A stretch of 64,000 bases of DNA from Cristatella mucedo (taxonomy: Eukaryota > Bryozoa > Phylactolaemata > Cristatellidae), in NCBI GenBank assembly GCA_009760855.2, contig WPIO01000144.1, forward strand, positions 721,501 to 785,500, in the 5' to 3' direction. The notes below the pieces were generated by a model that was not told where the DNA came from, searched no databases, and saw only the letters and a list, made by a program, of their open reading frames with translations. This document shows, piece by piece, positions 23,480 through 35,300 of the stretch (the stretch's first letter is position 1; each line of letters opens with the position of its first letter). Made by a program: the position numbers and the translations under genes.

Positions 23480-23560
23480 TAATGATAAAAATAATAAATT
23501 TTTAAAGCGCCTTCATAGAACTTAGTCTCTCTCTAGGCACTTCGCATATGGTGCATTTAA
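23480..23560 (-). mobile_element. Family A LINE 3' tail, short
   Basis: Contains AATGATAAAAATAATAAAT, then AAAGCGCCTTCATAGAAC and TTAGTCTCTCTCTAGGCACTT, the complement of the family A 3' hairpin, and ends abruptly. A severely 5'-truncated insertion. Confidence 0.75.
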
Positions 23561-23569
23561 AACACTACC

Positions 23570-24897
23570 AGACTTTTGGTAATGCTTTATAAGGTAACGC
23601 AAGGCGATCGCGCGCGAGCACTAAGCAAGAGGAGCACTGCACGGGCGCCGTGCGAGCGCAGGAAGTGCCTTCCCAGCGAGCTCGCCAGGTCCGGCGTCCG
23701 ATTCCGTCTGACGCACAGGCGGTGCGAAGCTTTGCATCTTGACAAGCATGCTCCCGTTCATTCTATCCGAGTACAGAGTCGCAGAGATTCTTTTCAAATT
23801 GCGAAACTACAGAAGATGCGCCGCCGCGTTAAGTGCAGGCTTGAACGTCGTTTTAAGGAATCGGCGTCTAATGCATATCTAGTCGATTTCAAAGACTTTC
23901 TTTGAGCTTCCACTTGGAAGCTTGAAAAAGACAGGGCTTAGGTTTTCACTCGAAAGCAGAAATCCCATCAGTTAGACGCAAAACAAATTTATTAGACGGT
24001 AAATAGGTTATTGGCCAATGTTGAAAGGTAGGACTCTCCAGATATTAGCGGCAAAGTGAAAAGTTTTCAGCTTTCTTTACCGGAAACAGTGTGCACACTC
24101 GTGCCTCCGTAAAGTCAATCCGAGTAAAGCAATTGCGGAATCCCAACCTGTAACCCTTCTTGAAAGATTTTCCGAGGTTTCTGCACGCGACTCGGTTACC
24201 TTAGTAAGGTCAAGTAAACGGAGCTGGTCTCCTGAAGAACCAATATTATCATCTCAGTGGTCTATCCCTGGCAGACAAACTTAGCCTTGCCTTAACCAAA
24301 ATTTCTAATGTTTCTTTGGAAAAGATGCTACCTGATTAAACAGCCCCTTTTGTACAGTGACAGAAGATGATTTAAAGCGATCACCACCTCTTGCAGTGGC
24401 GATTAAGGGTCGCCCACCGCAGGATTCGGACCCACGACCTCGTGACCGAGGTCCTTAAAAGCAGCCACCGTAGAGTGCTATCTACAAAATACGTCTGCCC
24501 CTGTCCTTAAAATCGGAAATCTCTAGACCAATACTGAAAAAGCTTGTATTAGAGACAGAGGTCCATGCAAACTGTTGCTCAGTTTCCCTTTTTTATTTCT
24601 TGTCCGAGATTCTTGAAAAACATGTCGCTCAGCAGCGGATAGCACAAATTGAAAAAAAATGAAATGTCAGAAGTATTTCAATCGGGGTCCAAAAAGCAGA
24701 ACTCCACTGAAACTGCTTTTCTCCGGGTTAAAAAAGACATTCTATGCGGCAACGATGACTGGAATGTCACTGCCCTAGCTCTGCTAGATTTATCAGCTGC
24801 CTTCGATACCATTGATCATGATATTATAAATGAACGATTGAGGAAAAATATTAAAAAATACTATCGTGGCACTGTAGATTGTATTTATTTTTACTAA
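23570..24897 (+). mobile_element. Family B LINE, linker and start of reverse transcriptase
   Basis: The plus strand at about 23576-23905 encodes HLDKHAPVHSIRVQSRRDS followed by a basic stretch and NAYLVDFKDFL. This is the segment between endonuclease and RT in L2-type LINEs; the LDKHAP motif is diagnostic. After a damaged stretch with SLADKLSLALTKISN (about 24270), and after an inserted SINE, the RT begins: SGSKKQNSTETAFLRV and [17 protein letters not shown] (motif A, 24649-24830). The copy then stops at about 24897 against a family A tail. Stops and frameshifts show it is inactive. The same segments occur in order in the minus copy at 53197-55445. Confidence 0.82.
24341..24488 (-). mobile_element. 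tRNA-derived SINE, family 1, inserted in family B LINE
   Basis: The complement carries the family 1 body and the end GGGGCTGTTTAATC; the B box reads GGGTCCGAATCC (complement at about 24413-24424). It interrupts the family B frame precisely. Flanking words GCTACCT (left, about 24329) and GCTATCT (right, about 24477) look like a target-site duplication with one substitution. Confidence 0.75.
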
Positions 24898-24995
24898 TAG
24901 CAACAATACATTCGATATAGTGCCCTTAGAGAATACAGTCTCTTTCTAGGCACTTTTACTTGGTTGCGTATAAATCACAATCGAATGGTAAGTGG
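24897..24995 (-). mobile_element. Family A LINE 3' tail, short
   Basis: TAATAGCAACAATACATTCG is followed by a TGCCCTTAGAGAATACAG and TCTCTTTCTAGGCACTTT match to the hairpin, then ACAATCGAATGGTAAG from the 3' UTR. It truncates the family B copy. Confidence 0.7.
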
Positions 24996-24999
24996 TTGG

Positions 25000-25759
25000 T
25001 AGCCTGCTCAGTTACAACAAGAAATAAACAAAATAGTCCAATTAGCAATCCACAACGAGCGGGTATGGTGGATAAGTAAACAGTACTGCAATAATCAGTC
25101 GTTTGTAAAGCGCACCAAGAGAGCCAAATCTGTGCTCAGGTACTGAAAATTTTAGGAATAATTAAACAGTGGCTAATGTCGTGCACGGTAGCAAGCTTAG
25201 GAGCGTGCTAAAAAGCACGTATGCACCCCACGTAGATTTGCTTAAACAAGAATGCTAAAAAAAACTCTCGGCTTGAGCTATCGCTTACAAAGACCTCCTT
25301 GTGCGGACTGTGTACTGAATCGTGCACAAGTAAGTAAGCGTGCAAGCCGGCGAAAAAAAGTCACAGTTCGCCGGAGCGCAAAGAAAGCTAACCAGAGCAC
25401 GAGCACTGATAGCTGGGAATGAGACTTCCAAGTTAATGCAGGCGATAGGTGCGAACTCAAAAGCTCCTGTCAGTCTTTGCATGTGAATCGAAATCCCGAT
25501 CGCCTGAAGGATTCAATGCGATTAACCTATAGCGAGACTCGCACGCCCTTGACAGTCGAGCCTCGCTATAGTTAATCGGCGTCTAATCAGTACCGCGCCG
25601 AAAACGTTCGAAAAGCGGTTCTATTGATCGGCCGATCGCGCTTTCGGCGATCCTTTGGGAAGTCACTAACTCGGCAGCGGATGCAATTTCCGCATGCATG
25701 CGAAGCATCCGGCATAGGTGTTGCTTTAGTTAGAAGAGACTAAGGAAATGCAAGCCTCG
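25000..25759. other. Unassigned, with a small inverted repeat
   Basis: No gene is recognised. At 25519-25573, TTAACCTATAGCGAGACTCG pairs with CGAGCCTCGCTATAGTTAA. The form CAGTCGAGCCTCGCTATAG resembles the ends of pogo/Tigger-type DNA transposons, but only this hairpin is present and no transposase is seen. Confidence 0.4.
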
Positions 25760-26215
25760 TGGGAAGCCTATTTGGAGCAATAGAGCTCTTATATGAGCAC
25801 TATGCGAGGTCTGCTGGCATTGGGATGGGCGCCACCACCGCTTGGGTCGACGTCAACGACGACGACGGCCACGACGGCGAGCTGGCAGCTTGCTACCATC
25901 GCCATCGCGAAGTGCGATCACCATCATGGTCGCGATTGGCTTCTATGTTGGTTCGAAAGCATTGGCAGGTAGCCAAACGCGTCCTGATGCCGACCTCGAG
26001 CTGTGCTATGGCACCATTCCTGCAGCCGGTCGAGGCGCCGGCGACCTGCTCCAATCGCCAGTGCAGGTATCAGGAATGCAATGGCTTGCCCCGGCCGCTA
26101 GGACGACGACAGCTGGCCGTACCCGGGCGGCTACCACTGCGAGTGAGAGCTCCCATGGCGCTGTGGACGTGTGCCAGAACGAGCAGCACGTCTCGGTACG
26201 GCTGCTGCGACTCAC
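25760..26215 (+). other. CpG-rich open region, unrecognised
   Basis: Two long overlapping plus frames. One includes a hydrophobic stretch, AITIMVAIGFYVGSKALAG (about 25915-25971), followed by GGTAGCC, which could be a donor. A related stretch lies near 22120-22180. A transporter exon is conceivable, but nothing in the sequence proves it. The frame runs on into a family B LINE at about 26216, so part of its length is transposon. Confidence 0.3.
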
Positions 26216-26728
26216 GGCCAAGCCTCATAGCAAAGTTTTTACGCTGACCCACAAGGCCCACCACGGCTTGGCTCCTTCGTACCTAGCTGAACTGCTGCAT
26301 CAGTTTCAGCCAGTTCGCTCACTCAGGTCATGTGTGGACTAGTACTACATTAGTTGTTCAATTCCTCCGCTCGAAGACCGTTGGCGACAGAAGCTTTAGC
26401 TCTGCAGGTCCTAGACTGTGGAACTCGCTTCCACAATTCTTATGCAACGACAACTGCTCTCCTGCTGCCAACAATGGCTCATCCTTTTCAGCGATCCTGA
26501 GCTGCTACTTCCATGCTACTCACTACCTCAACTGCTCTCCTGACTCTACTATGCTTCCCACTTTCTCTATGTTGTGTGAGACGAAGTCTGTTGGCTACCG
26601 AATGCGTACCGAAAGCCGCTTAGGCTGTGACTGGGCTATGCAAAACTCTCCTGCGTAACACCCACATGGTCTTTATGAGTCTGTGGAGTTACAGACGGAG
26701 ATGCATTACGTTACATTACGTTACATAC
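26216..26728 (+). mobile_element. Family B LINE, C-terminus and 3' end
   Basis: Encodes SKVFTLTHKAHHGLAPSYLA, then LHQFQPVRSLRSCVD and, after a break, VGDRSFSSAGPRLWNSLPQF. This is the family B C-terminus. It ends with the family tail GGAGATGCATTACGTTACAT and further TTACGTTACAT units. It is 5'-truncated inside the C-terminal domain. Confidence 0.85.
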
Positions 26729-26729
26729 A

Positions 26730-27250
26730 CTGGCAGGTCACGCGCATCAGTCAATGCTTATCGTTGTATTTCTTGCTGCAGAGCGGCTACGTTGCATCGG
26801 TGTAGTGGCTGAATCCAAGACGTTTGGCATGATTACGCGATGAGTCAGTCATGCATAATGCATGTTAAGCTAGCCTGCAAGTTTAACAAGAAAATCTTAA
26901 GCTTTCAGAAAGCTACTATTCTCATTGTTGTCTCTTTCATGGAACACATGATGTAAATTAGTCAGTTTCAATGGAATCCTGTAAGTTCAATCCATGGTAC
27001 GCTACACCACAGTCTAGCGTCGCAGTTATGCGTTTCACTCTTTCCAGACTTCATCGGAGGTCTTACCTGAATTTTAGGTGGAGCTAGTATTTGAAAGGTT
27101 TGCGCAAATAGGATGATGATAAAGTAGTTCAACCCATACAAATTGCAGGAGGCTGAATTAAATGCACCGATATGGTTGCAGTTCAAAAATGCTAAACTGG
27201 CTATAGCTACATTGCGTCATCATAACCGTACTATTCACTACGGTTAATAT
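26730..27250 (+). repeat. Diverged copy of 29135-29490
   Basis: AGTCAATGCTTATCGTTGTA, GAATCCAAGACGTTTGG and CATGATTACG match AGTCAATGCTTACGATGGTA, GATTCCAAGATGTAGG and CATGATTGTT near 29160-29250. Later, GGAGGCTGAATTAAATG matches GGAGGCTGAATTATTT. Same order and orientation about 2.4 kb apart. Origin unknown. Confidence 0.55.
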
Positions 27251-27859
27251 TAGAATCGGCAAAAGTGCATGATGTCATGTGATTATCAGTAAATGATCCC
27301 TCAAGGTTATTCGACTGTACATTAGCCAACGTTCGTCTGCCTCATCTTAAGTAAATGTGGATAGATATTTCCGCATGATCGAGAGTTTCTAATAACTCAG
27401 GCAAAGCTTGAGCTAGTTTTGTTTCAAATTCTATGACCTTAAGCCTTCATCTCTAGAAGAAAAGAGCAAATTTTTATTAGTTTTGAATTAAGAGAAAAGC
27501 TTTTGAAAAAGACCGGCCAGAAACAAACCTGAAGGGAAGTGCTTTTGATTGCTGCAGCATAGGCAGAGAAAAGAGACTAATGGTGCCGTTGTACTATGCT
27601 ACTCTTTGCCTACGTCTTATCCACCAAGAAATTGCTAAGGCATCAAAATAGCATGCACCTCTGTTTGTAGCATTGAGAAAGAATCCGGCTAGATTTTCTT
27701 TAACTGTTCTCCATTCAAATTAATTGCAAGTGTCCTTGACTAATTGCCACCATCTGTTCAGTGGTGATACCGCAAAATCCACTAGGCTACTGAAGATAGA
27801 TAGAGATAGGCTGGAATTCCACTTTTCATATTCGAGAATTTGTTGCGATATTATTTAGC

Positions 27860-28240
27860 TTAAAGTATTCAAAATGACTATGGAGCTGATGCGGTCGTCT
27901 AATGAAAGATCCCTCTGGAACATGACACTAGATTAGGTGCTGATTAAACAGAAGATATGCTCGATATTGAGCACCAGGTTTTCAATTTTCAGAATCATGC
28001 ATGGTTTTCCCATTACGCATTAGTCGGTTTTGCCGTCGTTGAATTTAAGAAATTTTGCCGCCATCCATGTGCGAATTTATAGCAAGCGTGTGTTGAGAAT
28101 TTGACACGCTCGAGGGATTGGACGGATCGAAGCAATGGTAAAGCTGGCTGTCATCTGCATAAGCTGAGAAAGGCCGCAATTTTGCTTGACTATCGGATCG
28201 GCAAGAGCTACAGTAGAATATGCGGTTGATCCCGGAAACA
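27860..28240 (-). mobile_element. Family A LINE relic, heavily decayed
   Basis: The words GGAGCTGATGCGGTCGTCTA, GGTTTTCCCATTACGCAT, TTTGCCGCCATCCATGTGCG and GGTAAAGCTGGCTGTCATCT are recognisable counterparts of the RT segment between the YADD motif and the C-terminal domain. No open frame remains; it is the oldest family A copy here. Confidence 0.7.
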
Positions 28241-31200
28241 GCGATTGAGAATGCACGACAAGTTATCTAACCTTTTATATTAGCCACATGTAACAATAAA
28301 AGTAGAGGTCTGACATGCTACTCAGAGCAGCTTGAGGCTCAACAATCTTCTCGTTTAATGCAATCTTGAACACGAACTCAGCCGAGCACTTGCGAGTCCT
28401 TATTTAACTCCTGCTTTTCCTAATATTTCCAAAATACCACCATAGTCGCTGGCTGCCATTGGAATTACACAGCTATTAGCGAACTTTATTTACCATGCAA
28501 ATTGTTTCGCGTACCTTCACTCCTCGACTACATTGCCTTTGTGTCATCAATAAAGTCGGCTCACTTTAGCTGGCACTTGGTAGCCGAGTAGGTAGCCGAA
28601 AACTTCCCGAACATTGTTTAGCTCGCCCTCTGGCCAGCTGCCTTCTTTTTGTCGTATAGGTCTGCCAGGCGTAGCAGCTACCTATCTGTACTGCAAGTCA
28701 GTCTTTGCTACAGTCACCAACAAACCAGCGTATCTGAAGTTTCCATTATATCATGTTAGCTGCAATTACCCATGTTTTAGCGATGCTCATGTGATAGCCA
28801 CGGTTAGCTTAAGCTCTCTTGGAGGGTCCTGCAAGTCTAGAAAAGTCGAGACAAGTCTAGGAAATACCAAAGGTAATGCTTAACGTGATCCTTGCAGTGC
28901 AAAGCTACTTTAAGGAATGTGGCTGGACATCGTGCTTTTTTCACCAAACATTTAGGTCGAAGCAGCAAAATAGCGGCTCTTTTCTGTACCACAGATCAAA
29001 GACCAGCTGCAAAGCGAAAAAAAGAGCCTTCTAGTGATGGTAAGCATTATATCGATGGTGCCTACAGTGATGCAGCATCTTATGAAATGTCAAAAATGAT
29101 TACCTGTGCAATCCAGGTGTAGCTCTATTCCGTACTACTTACTTGCATATCACTATGCAGTAGTCAATGCTTACGATGGTATTTAGTTCCATACATTTGT
29201 TTTGCCACTTCGTTGCACTTGTTGATTCCAAGATGTAGGACATGATTGTTGCTAATTGCTTCTTGCTAATTCCGTTGACTGAATGCTACCCCTTGCTACA
29301 GTATTATCTCTGTGGCTGGTATTTGGTAGCTTTCTACAGACAGCACAGGGAAAAATATGTACAAACTATGAACAAGTTTTTGGAGGCTGAATTATTTATT
29401 GGTATGACTGTAGTTACATATCAAATGGCTGGCTAACTACATTTATATTCTGACATCATAAGCGCACTATAGTGGTCATATGGTCTGCTGTGACTCAGTT
29501 GACCCAATTCGATATTGTCGTTGGAGTCCACGCTAAATGTTCAATATACAACTATAACTAAGCGACATTGTCTCTGAAAAAAGCCTCCAACTCCTCGCCT
29601 TAACCGAGATACGGTTTAAATAGGTAAACAGTCAGACCACATCCGAAGAAAGCCGTAACAAGTTACTCCTTCTTTCGCAACCCTAGATCAATCTCTCAAC
29701 ACTGAACGTACGGTTATCGCAGGCTAATCCTTTAATTTAGAGCCCTTTGCGTTCCACCTCAAAGGAGTCCATACTCTAATTCTAACCATTAACATCTATT
29801 GTTTTGAGTTCGGCAGTTGAAAAATTACTATTGGTAATGTAAAAGCTATCGCATTGTAATCTAGTTCGTCATTGGTGTAGTTTGTTCATGGTTGCTAGTA
29901 TGGTAGTGCCCAACAGACCGTCTAGAAAAATAACCTTCAGCTCCCTGCGATAAATCCGGAGGAAAATTCGAGGTCACCTACCAGTATATCGGTAGCAAGC
30001 TTCCGGTGGTCTGAAAGACTATGCGATCTAGTCCGGCGGCCGGCATCCTCAAGTTGACTATTTAAAGATTAGCACTTACCAGCATAATATTCCATCCAAG
30101 TTGGTACGCCGACTGGCCGCCAGAGTAATAAGGTACACGCTCCGCCTCCTGCTATATAATGACATCCCAGGATACAGATCAGCGGTTCCGGGACTCTGTA
30201 GATGCGGTGATATTAGACTCATTAGTTACCACGGCCCACTGGCATTAATTTATCAGTATATTATCCCTGGCGGTAATCTATTTTCTGAAAAATAGTCACC
30301 TGGTCTGTGAAGTACAGTGAGCATACCAATGTGAAGGTATTGTTGGCGAGTAAATAAGGACTTAGGACGCTTGCCGCACATTGCTGTAGCTGAGATCCAG
30401 AGGTCAGACGCTATTTCCTGCCGAGACCGCCATTCTTGAGCCACGCTGCCTCTAGCCACCCTGCTAAGCTAGGTAGGGTAAGGTGAGAGGCCGTCTGGTT
30501 AAACCTCTTTATGATATCGCATGCACCAACAACAACAGGGAAACTAAACAAAACTACTGGGTACCCTACGTACATTAAGCTTTTGGGGGGACAGGAAAAA
30601 TAAGGCCAACTCTCTGGCGGAGATGACCATCTCGGAAACGACCAACCTTGAGTACTAGCGACAACTCACACAAGTACAAGCCAAAAAAACAATGGTGCGA
30701 TATTGGCTGCAGTTACCAAGATTTCTTAGCACGGTTTATAATAATATTATTAATAATGCACTTAATAAAGCGCCCTCAGAGAACTCAATCTTTTTCTAGG
30801 CCCTTTACATTTACTGCAAAGCAAAACGCGATTGAATGGTAAGTAACCGCATCGCCGGAGCACGCCTGCACCCATCCAGTTGCTTAACTCGGTGAGACCG
30901 GGAGCGTCCAACAACCACGAACTAGTCTGCCAACTTCTGTTACCCAAGAGACCCGGTGACCTCTCGTCATTGCATATCCGGCCTTACCTATAGGTCAGGC
31001 GCCGCCTAGCCGGCAACCCTTATAGCATTCAATCCGAAATTCAAAAATCCACAAAAGTTTGGGATTGCATTTATATTTAATTTCGCTTTTAATAGCGAAT
31101 TTCCAAATACATAAAAGTAGGTGTTTGACCATTTTCGAAATTCACTTGCTGGAAGTATATTGGAGCCCTCATTAATACTGCTTGTGACTGCCTTGCAAAT

Positions 31201-32227
31201 TTTGACCTAGCAAAGTGGTACCTACTTAAGCTGCACTATCTACTTCATTCACTAATTGCTGCCGACGTCTACCTTGGAAACTAATACGACCAATACAAGG
31301 GGTAGCCGCTAACCACACCAAAAATGGTGAGCTCTCTTCTACAATGAATAGTGCACACACCAACTACTGGACTGGTCAGCTAGGTGACCCTAGCAACTAA
31401 TGTACCTTGCAAGTACAGCGTCTATTTTAGCTTCTATGTCACGGCACAACAATCCTAGGTTTTGAGGCGCTGGTCAAGAAAAATATCTAGATGCAGTTTC
31501 GTCAGTAGTTCACCTCCCGGTAAAATACTCGCCTACCACCGACTCATCCTCAGCAGTGAGGTGGTTAGTCCACAGACTTCGCTTAGCAAATACAATCTTC
31601 TTGTTTTAGACGTCTTTGTGGAATATAGAGTTAAATAATAGCACACGATGATACTCTTAGCCATCTAATATTTTAACTATTTTCTTATTTTATAGAATTG
31701 AAAGTGGTTAACCACTAAGGTATATACTGCTAATAATTGGCTGAATTATTGTGTGCTAAGTAATTTTACATACTGGCTCAGTTTCCACGACCAAATTTAC
31801 TTGCCGATGTTGCGACATTGGTTTGTCCAATTTGAGGCTGGTTACTCGTGATAAGCAGATCTGTGCCTTGAATCTTATCCGTTGTTGATCGTTTTTAGAT
31901 TGGCAGCAAAAATCTGGCAACATGATTTACATCCATGCCCCTCAGAAACCTTGTCAGTCCCGACATCCTTTCATAATTCATTGGGCTCAATATTCATGGA
32001 TCCTTGGTAGCAACCAATAGCGTGGCCTAATGTCTTTCATCTATATTATTTGAATACATTTTCCTGTCATTATTTTTCTTTTCCTCGCAAGTTTTCTACC
32101 TAATGCCTATTGACATGCCACTGTTAACGAACTTTCTTAATCTCGAGTGATTTACTAGTGTGTTGATTTTGAACGATCTGGAAGTTCTGCCTAATAAAAT
32201 TCAATCTGCATCGAATGTGTTGCTTGT
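28241..32227. other. Mostly unassigned DNA with one LINE tail
   Basis: No gene recognised. 29135-29490 is the second copy of the repeat at 26730-27250. At 30735-30845 is a minus-strand family A tail (AATAATATTATTAATAATGC, then GCGCCCTCAGAGAACTC and TTTACTGCAAAGC). The other short frames, including 28614-29122, carry no motif I know. Confidence 0.5.
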
Positions 32228-32372
32228 CGAGCTGGTTTGGTCCAGCGGTTAAGTTACTCGCCCCAACCATGGTCTGGCTGAGGTCGCGGGCTTGAGCCCC
32301 GAGGCATATGTGAAGCACCTGAATAGAGATTAAGTTCTCTTGGGGCGCTATACAAATGAATTACATTTTTTC
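32228..32372 (+). mobile_element. tRNA-derived SINE, family 2, with LINE A-like tail
   Basis: An A box-like TGGTCCAGCGGTTAAG and a B box-like GCGGGCTTGAGCCCC mark a tRNA-derived head. The 3' part reads AGAGATTAAGTTCTCTTGGG then GCGCTATACAA, closely similar to the family A hairpin AGAGATTAAGTTCTCTGAGG then GCGCTTTATCAA. A second, more decayed copy lies at 40365. The shared tail is the usual mark of a SINE moved by its partner LINE. Confidence 0.78.
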
Positions 32373-35300
32373 AAAGGCATGCTAATTTTCTCTTAGGAAT
32401 TCAGACGCAATCCGTGAACCATTGAATCTTCAGCAGGCTTTAAAAAAGAATGCTCTTGAAAAGATTCTGACTTCAGAGCAGAGCTCAGAAAATGCCATAT
32501 CACTGAATCGTGACGATTTTATTTCAGTGCCGGAAATTGATTCTATTCAGCTTGGTTATAATTGTATCACCTGATCCTAACATTGTCGTAAGCATTATTA
32601 TTCCTCCTGAGTAGATACCGGGCATGGTTTCGCTTTGGGAGTAATTATCCAACAACTTGTTGTTAGCTAACTAATTTCAGCAAGCTTCCAGTAGTACTTG
32701 CTGAGGTTTACAGTGCTATTACGTACTTGCATTTTCAGGTCGGTAATGTAAAATGGTGCTGGTAGGTGATTCAGGTACGAAGAAGATTATGTAATTATAC
32801 TTCACTACTCCTTTAGAATGCTACCAAAGCGATCCGAGACAACGCATCTGGCAAGATTGAAGCTATCTGGGTACTGGTATGGTTATGACTATAGCTATGC
32901 ATAGGCTCATGTTTATGTGCATGGGTGAGGGTATAAGTATGGGAACGTGTGGTATCTGGCTACTGAGGTTCTGTGCGATGGCGGTGTGGCTGGGGGTTGG
33001 TGGGCAGGACCGGCTGGCTTTATCAATGTTTGCCCATGGCTACCTTCCCCATTGGCAAATGAAGGCTATGGTCAGGGGTATAGCTCGCAGCAGAATTTAA
33101 TCTCTATTCAGTTGGTTCATAACTCGATTCAAGGGAATCAATAACAACTGTAAGTGAAACTTACCGTAGCAGGATGCAAAGTATTCGAGCTTCAAGCTTA
33201 GGGACAGCATTCTGAAGCCAGCGAGAAAAACAATCGTGGGTGGCTCCAGTAATTAGCCCGCATGGCTTGAGATGGGGCATTTAGTCAAGCAAGAACGTGG
33301 TCATACAACGAAGTTATGCACACCGGAGAAATCGGCTTCTTACTGCTTCCTTACGTAGCCTCTCAAGTCATCGACAATACTCTAGTTTTTTAAACAATGT
33401 AGGCCAGTTGTAGTTAAATATGCCCATATTTGTAAGCAGTGCAAGCTGCCTTATCATTCGAAAAGTAACATATTTGTCAGTGCTCAAATTGATAGAAACT
33501 AAGCTGCTAACAGGAAAAGTATTTCAGCCAGCCATCCAGCCGCCACCACATCGTGTCGACAAAAAGCTTGGTCGTCATATCGGGCTGCACGTCGTGTGTA
33601 GTTTAGTGGATCATTTGACGAAGTCATTGAACACCTCCTAGAGCTGCTCAACTTTATTGGTTTCCATTTTTAAACTTTAGCTGCAAACTGATTTCGGCTC
33701 TCGTTTTAATTTCACCCAATGCTCAGCCGCCAAGCTCGTGTCGCACAAAAGCTACAATTTTTCTCCATAATTGTTTGCTGATTGTGTGCCTTTCCCTGCA
33801 TAGATGACAATTTTCTGGGTCTTACCTGCTACAGAGACATTTTCCAGGTAGTGATCCCCATATGATAATCCAGACTCCTCCACTGCTCATTCTATCGAAC
33901 TTGTTTTGATATCATGTTAGGTTTTATATGTCAGACGTTGATGAAGAGGCTGAATTGCCACGCCATTTCAGCCTCCACTTCCCCTCGGGTCATGCTCAAT
34001 TAATTAGCTGTGGGATGTCGTCACTTAATGACCGATAGTGACAGAATTATTTTCTCTGCAAGTGCTGGACTGCAGGAGTTGCTTCTGCAAGTCGGATGAA
34101 ACGACGTCTACTCTGCTGTCAATTGCGGCAAATCTTTTTCAGCTCTCTGGAGCTGCTACTTCTAAACTACTTTATACCTCGACCACTCCCAGAGCAGCCA
34201 TGCTTATTGCTGACTTGTGTTTGCCCGATACGAGGTTTGCTGGATGCCGAATGATCCAGTGCCGCTTTGGCTCATTGAGCGGGATGTAGAAAAGTCTCGT
34301 CGTAAAGTCTCCCAAGTCCTCAAGACATTGCGTAGCATCAAACAGAGATAAATGGCATTACATATGTAGCAGTTGATGGTTAATTTTGCTTTTCCACTGC
34401 TTTTTCCTTCAGCCTGTCGGTCACTCGCTCAATATCTTTCTGGCAGCAAGCACCATAGATAGGGTTGGCGAAAATATTTAATGTTCTTTCTTGTACATGC
34501 TAGTCTTATTAAAGCATGGAATAAGTAGTATGGTATCTAACTCGTGGGTTATGACTCTTTTAAAAAACAAATTAATTACCGTCAGCGAGGAAGTGCAATG
34601 ATGGGCTAAAACCGGCAGTAAACTGCAAGGCTCGCATTTGTAGGAATATGCATAGCAAACTTCTGGCTTCCAAAAAGATTTCTGTCCTCCGTATAAACGT
34701 TTAAAAGTGCATTAGTCGTTTTAATATTTATGCATCTTAAAAACTATGAACTAAGCCTAAGTCTCCATGCATCCATAAAAACACATTCGTAGTAGGCAGC
34801 AAGCATTTGGCAAGACAATGTATAACATGGTGCTAATGGATTGAGTACAAGTATAGTTTTAGCTGCTTTCTTGTGATATACGGATAGGAGATGTTATAAT
34901 TTGATCAGCTCCAGGCTTTGGGTACTTAGAAACCAAAGGCATGGGCTCTTGAGGGCTCAAAATCGGTCAACTGCAGAGCTTCAGGGCTGTCACGTTTGGC
35001 TGCGATGAAGCTGTCTCGGGGGGGGGGGCAACGTACTTCGAGGATATTCATTACCCGTCAGCAGTGTATTTTGACGGTTTTACGAAAGCAGATGCACCTC
35101 GAAATTAGAATTGATTTGATGCAGTTGACACTAAGTGCATATGCATGCATTATTCCCTGCTGACTTCGAAAATTGTATGCCATCTCAGTCAAACTAAGAA
35201 CTACGGCAACGACGCTTTCGCTGGTATTTAGCTGTACCATCGAAGCAAGCGTCAATCGCCAGTTTAGCTAATGTATATTGAAATTTAAACGCACGTATCG

